Shown piece after piece: positions 63,293 through 64,000 of a stretch of 64,000 nt of DNA; the stretch's first letter is position 1, and the number at the start of each line of letters is the position of its first letter. Below the pieces are notes generated by a model. It had not been told where the DNA came from, made no database searches, and saw only the letters and a program-made list of their open reading frames with translations. The position numbers and the translations under genes were made by a program. The DNA is taken from contig PNKB01000001.1 of the NCBI GenBank assembly GCA_013997645.1, positions 53,571-117,570 of the forward strand. The letters run 5' to 3'. The stretch comes from Cyanobacteria bacterium PR.3.49. GTDB lineage: Bacteria; Cyanobacteriota; Vampirovibrionia; Obscuribacterales; Obscuribacteraceae.

Positions 63293-63763
63293 ATGATAGG
63301 TTCATTCTTCAAAATCACTCAGATAGCTTATTTTGGAACTGTTTGTCTTGCATCTGCAGCATCAATCATCTCGATTGCGCTTTCCGTCATAGCGACTCTG
63401 ACTAACAATCCCGCCATGGAGCGTATGGCTTGCATAAGTTTTGGAATAGGAATCTGTGGTCTGTTCGCTCTGCCTTTGTCACTGGCAATTTTTTCTTGCC
63501 TGTTATTCGAATGGTTAAAGAACCGGTCGTGGATTGCTCAACGCGGCTGTTTAACAGCCCTCGCCGCCATTCTGTACTACTCATTCATGGGAATATTCGC
63601 TTCAGTTGGAGGTCCAAACGATTTTCCGTTTCGCACGGAAGCGGGTAAAGCAGTGGCGTGCCTCGGGCTATTGTGCAATTGCATTTTCTGCATTCTCAGT
63701 TACTTGCATATCACAGACACAGTCGCGCAGTTGTCCAGGCCCGGTCTTGCAACCCAAGAATAA
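63293..63763 (+). CDS. Four-pass membrane protein, unknown
   Basis: 156 residues from the ATG at 63293 (MIGSFFKITQ) with GGGAAA upstream. Hydrophobic segments near 10-32, 45-70, 85-105 and 125-145. No family recognised. 94 bases after the flippase, same strand. Confidence 0.55.
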   Translation: MIGSFFKITQIAYFGTVCLASAASIISIALSVIATLTNNPAMERMACISFGIGICGLFALPLSLAIFSCLLFEWLKNRSWIAQRGCLTALAAILYYSFMGIFASVGGPNDFPFRTEAGKAVACLGLLCNCIFCILSYLHITDTVAQLSRPGLATQE

Positions 63764-63787
63764 AAGCTGTGAACTTCAAAATCCCGC

Positions 63788-64000
63788 CTACTTCCGGCGG
63801 ACTCGCAGTTTTTTCTGGCACTGCCCGCAAAAATGAGCAGAACGACCGGCAAGTTTTACGCGTTCTATTTCCGTTCCACAAACACGGCAAGGCTCATCCT
63901 CTCTGCCGTACACCCATGACTGATGCTGGTAATTGCCGTTAACGCCTTCGCTGTTGGCATAATCGCGCAGCGTAGTACCGCCGTGCTTAATTGCCTTGCG
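63788..64000 (-). CDS. mutM: Formamidopyrimidine-DNA glycosylase, C-terminal part
   Basis: Seventy residues of the C-terminus; the rest lies beyond the window. KHGGTTLRDYANSEGVNGNY is the family hallmark before the zinc finger, and the finger itself shows CRVCG (Cys pair) and HFCGQCQ (second Cys pair). MutM removes 8-oxoguanine and formamidopyrimidines from DNA. Ends with TAG, 24 bases from the convergent membrane gene. Confidence 0.93.
   Translation of the reverse strand, partial: RKAIKHGGTTLRDYANSEGVNGNYQHQSWVYGREDEPCRVCGTEIERVKLAGRSAHFCGQCQKKLRVRRK

Overview
The window looks like the chromosome of a Gram-negative-style, signalling-rich bacterium. It holds membrane histidine kinases, a GGDEF-EAL protein, an outer-membrane-type TPR protein, a YbhN-type flippase and the ends of two housekeeping genes (aspartate kinase at the left edge, MutM at the right). 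The many unrecognised Ala/Gly/Pro-rich proteins, LysM proteins without signal peptides and MocR-like regulators remind me of the Candidatus Obscuribacter / Melainabacteria lineage. That is an impression from style and is not proven by the sequence. I see no rRNA, tRNA, CRISPR array, transposase or phage structural gene.

Layout. 0-8.5 kb: aspartate kinase, a DUF3800-like protein, an alpha/beta hydrolase followed by a dead NADAR gene, a PAS histidine kinase, a ferritin-like protein, a P-loop kinase-like protein and a TPR protein. 8.6-13.9 kb: small proteins, a 975-residue tandem histidine kinase and a MocR-like protein without a DNA-binding domain. 14.1-16.2 kb: a four-gene minus-strand operon of unknown genes. 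16.7-22.9 kb: a response regulator, then plus-strand accessory genes including a CHAP-like hydrolase with a polyglycine linker and a 24-bp repeat protein. 23.1-41.5 kb: an unbroken, visibly GC-richer minus-strand array of about 27 genes: a tandem-AAA FtsH-like protease, a PPDK-like protein, a PIG-L deacetylase, hydrolase, patatin, acyl-CoA dehydrogenase, two PlsC-like acyltransferases, a BFD-type ferredoxin and many small unknown proteins. 42.4-56.2 kb: a second MocR-like regulator, two LysM proteins, a polymorphic-toxin-like protein, a small Gly-rich peptide gene, a GH13 amylase and a large esterase. 56.3-64 kb: a protein with GspE-N/MshEN-like repeats, an annexin-repeat esterase, a response regulator plus HPt pair, a REC-GGDEF-EAL protein, a flippase and the MutM end.

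The most striking signal is regulatory. Eleven promoters of accessory genes on both strands carry a gap-free 19-bp element (consensus TWCACAAANNRTTCCGGAT). In nine of them a TANNNT-type -10 box starts 18-21 bp downstream of the TTCCGG core; a tenth has TAAAAC at the same distance and the eleventh has no clear -10. The targets are small proteins, LysM proteins, the CHAP-like protein, the toxin-like protein and the large esterase. Upstream of both MocR-like genes lies a related element, TTCCG repeated with an 11-bp period, placed one helical turn closer to the -10 box. I infer that MocR-like proteins without a PLP lysine control a surface/effector regulon from this element and regulate themselves. 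The 18-kb GC-rich array lacks the element and looks like a separate, probably acquired, membrane-lipid and membrane-proteostasis operon.
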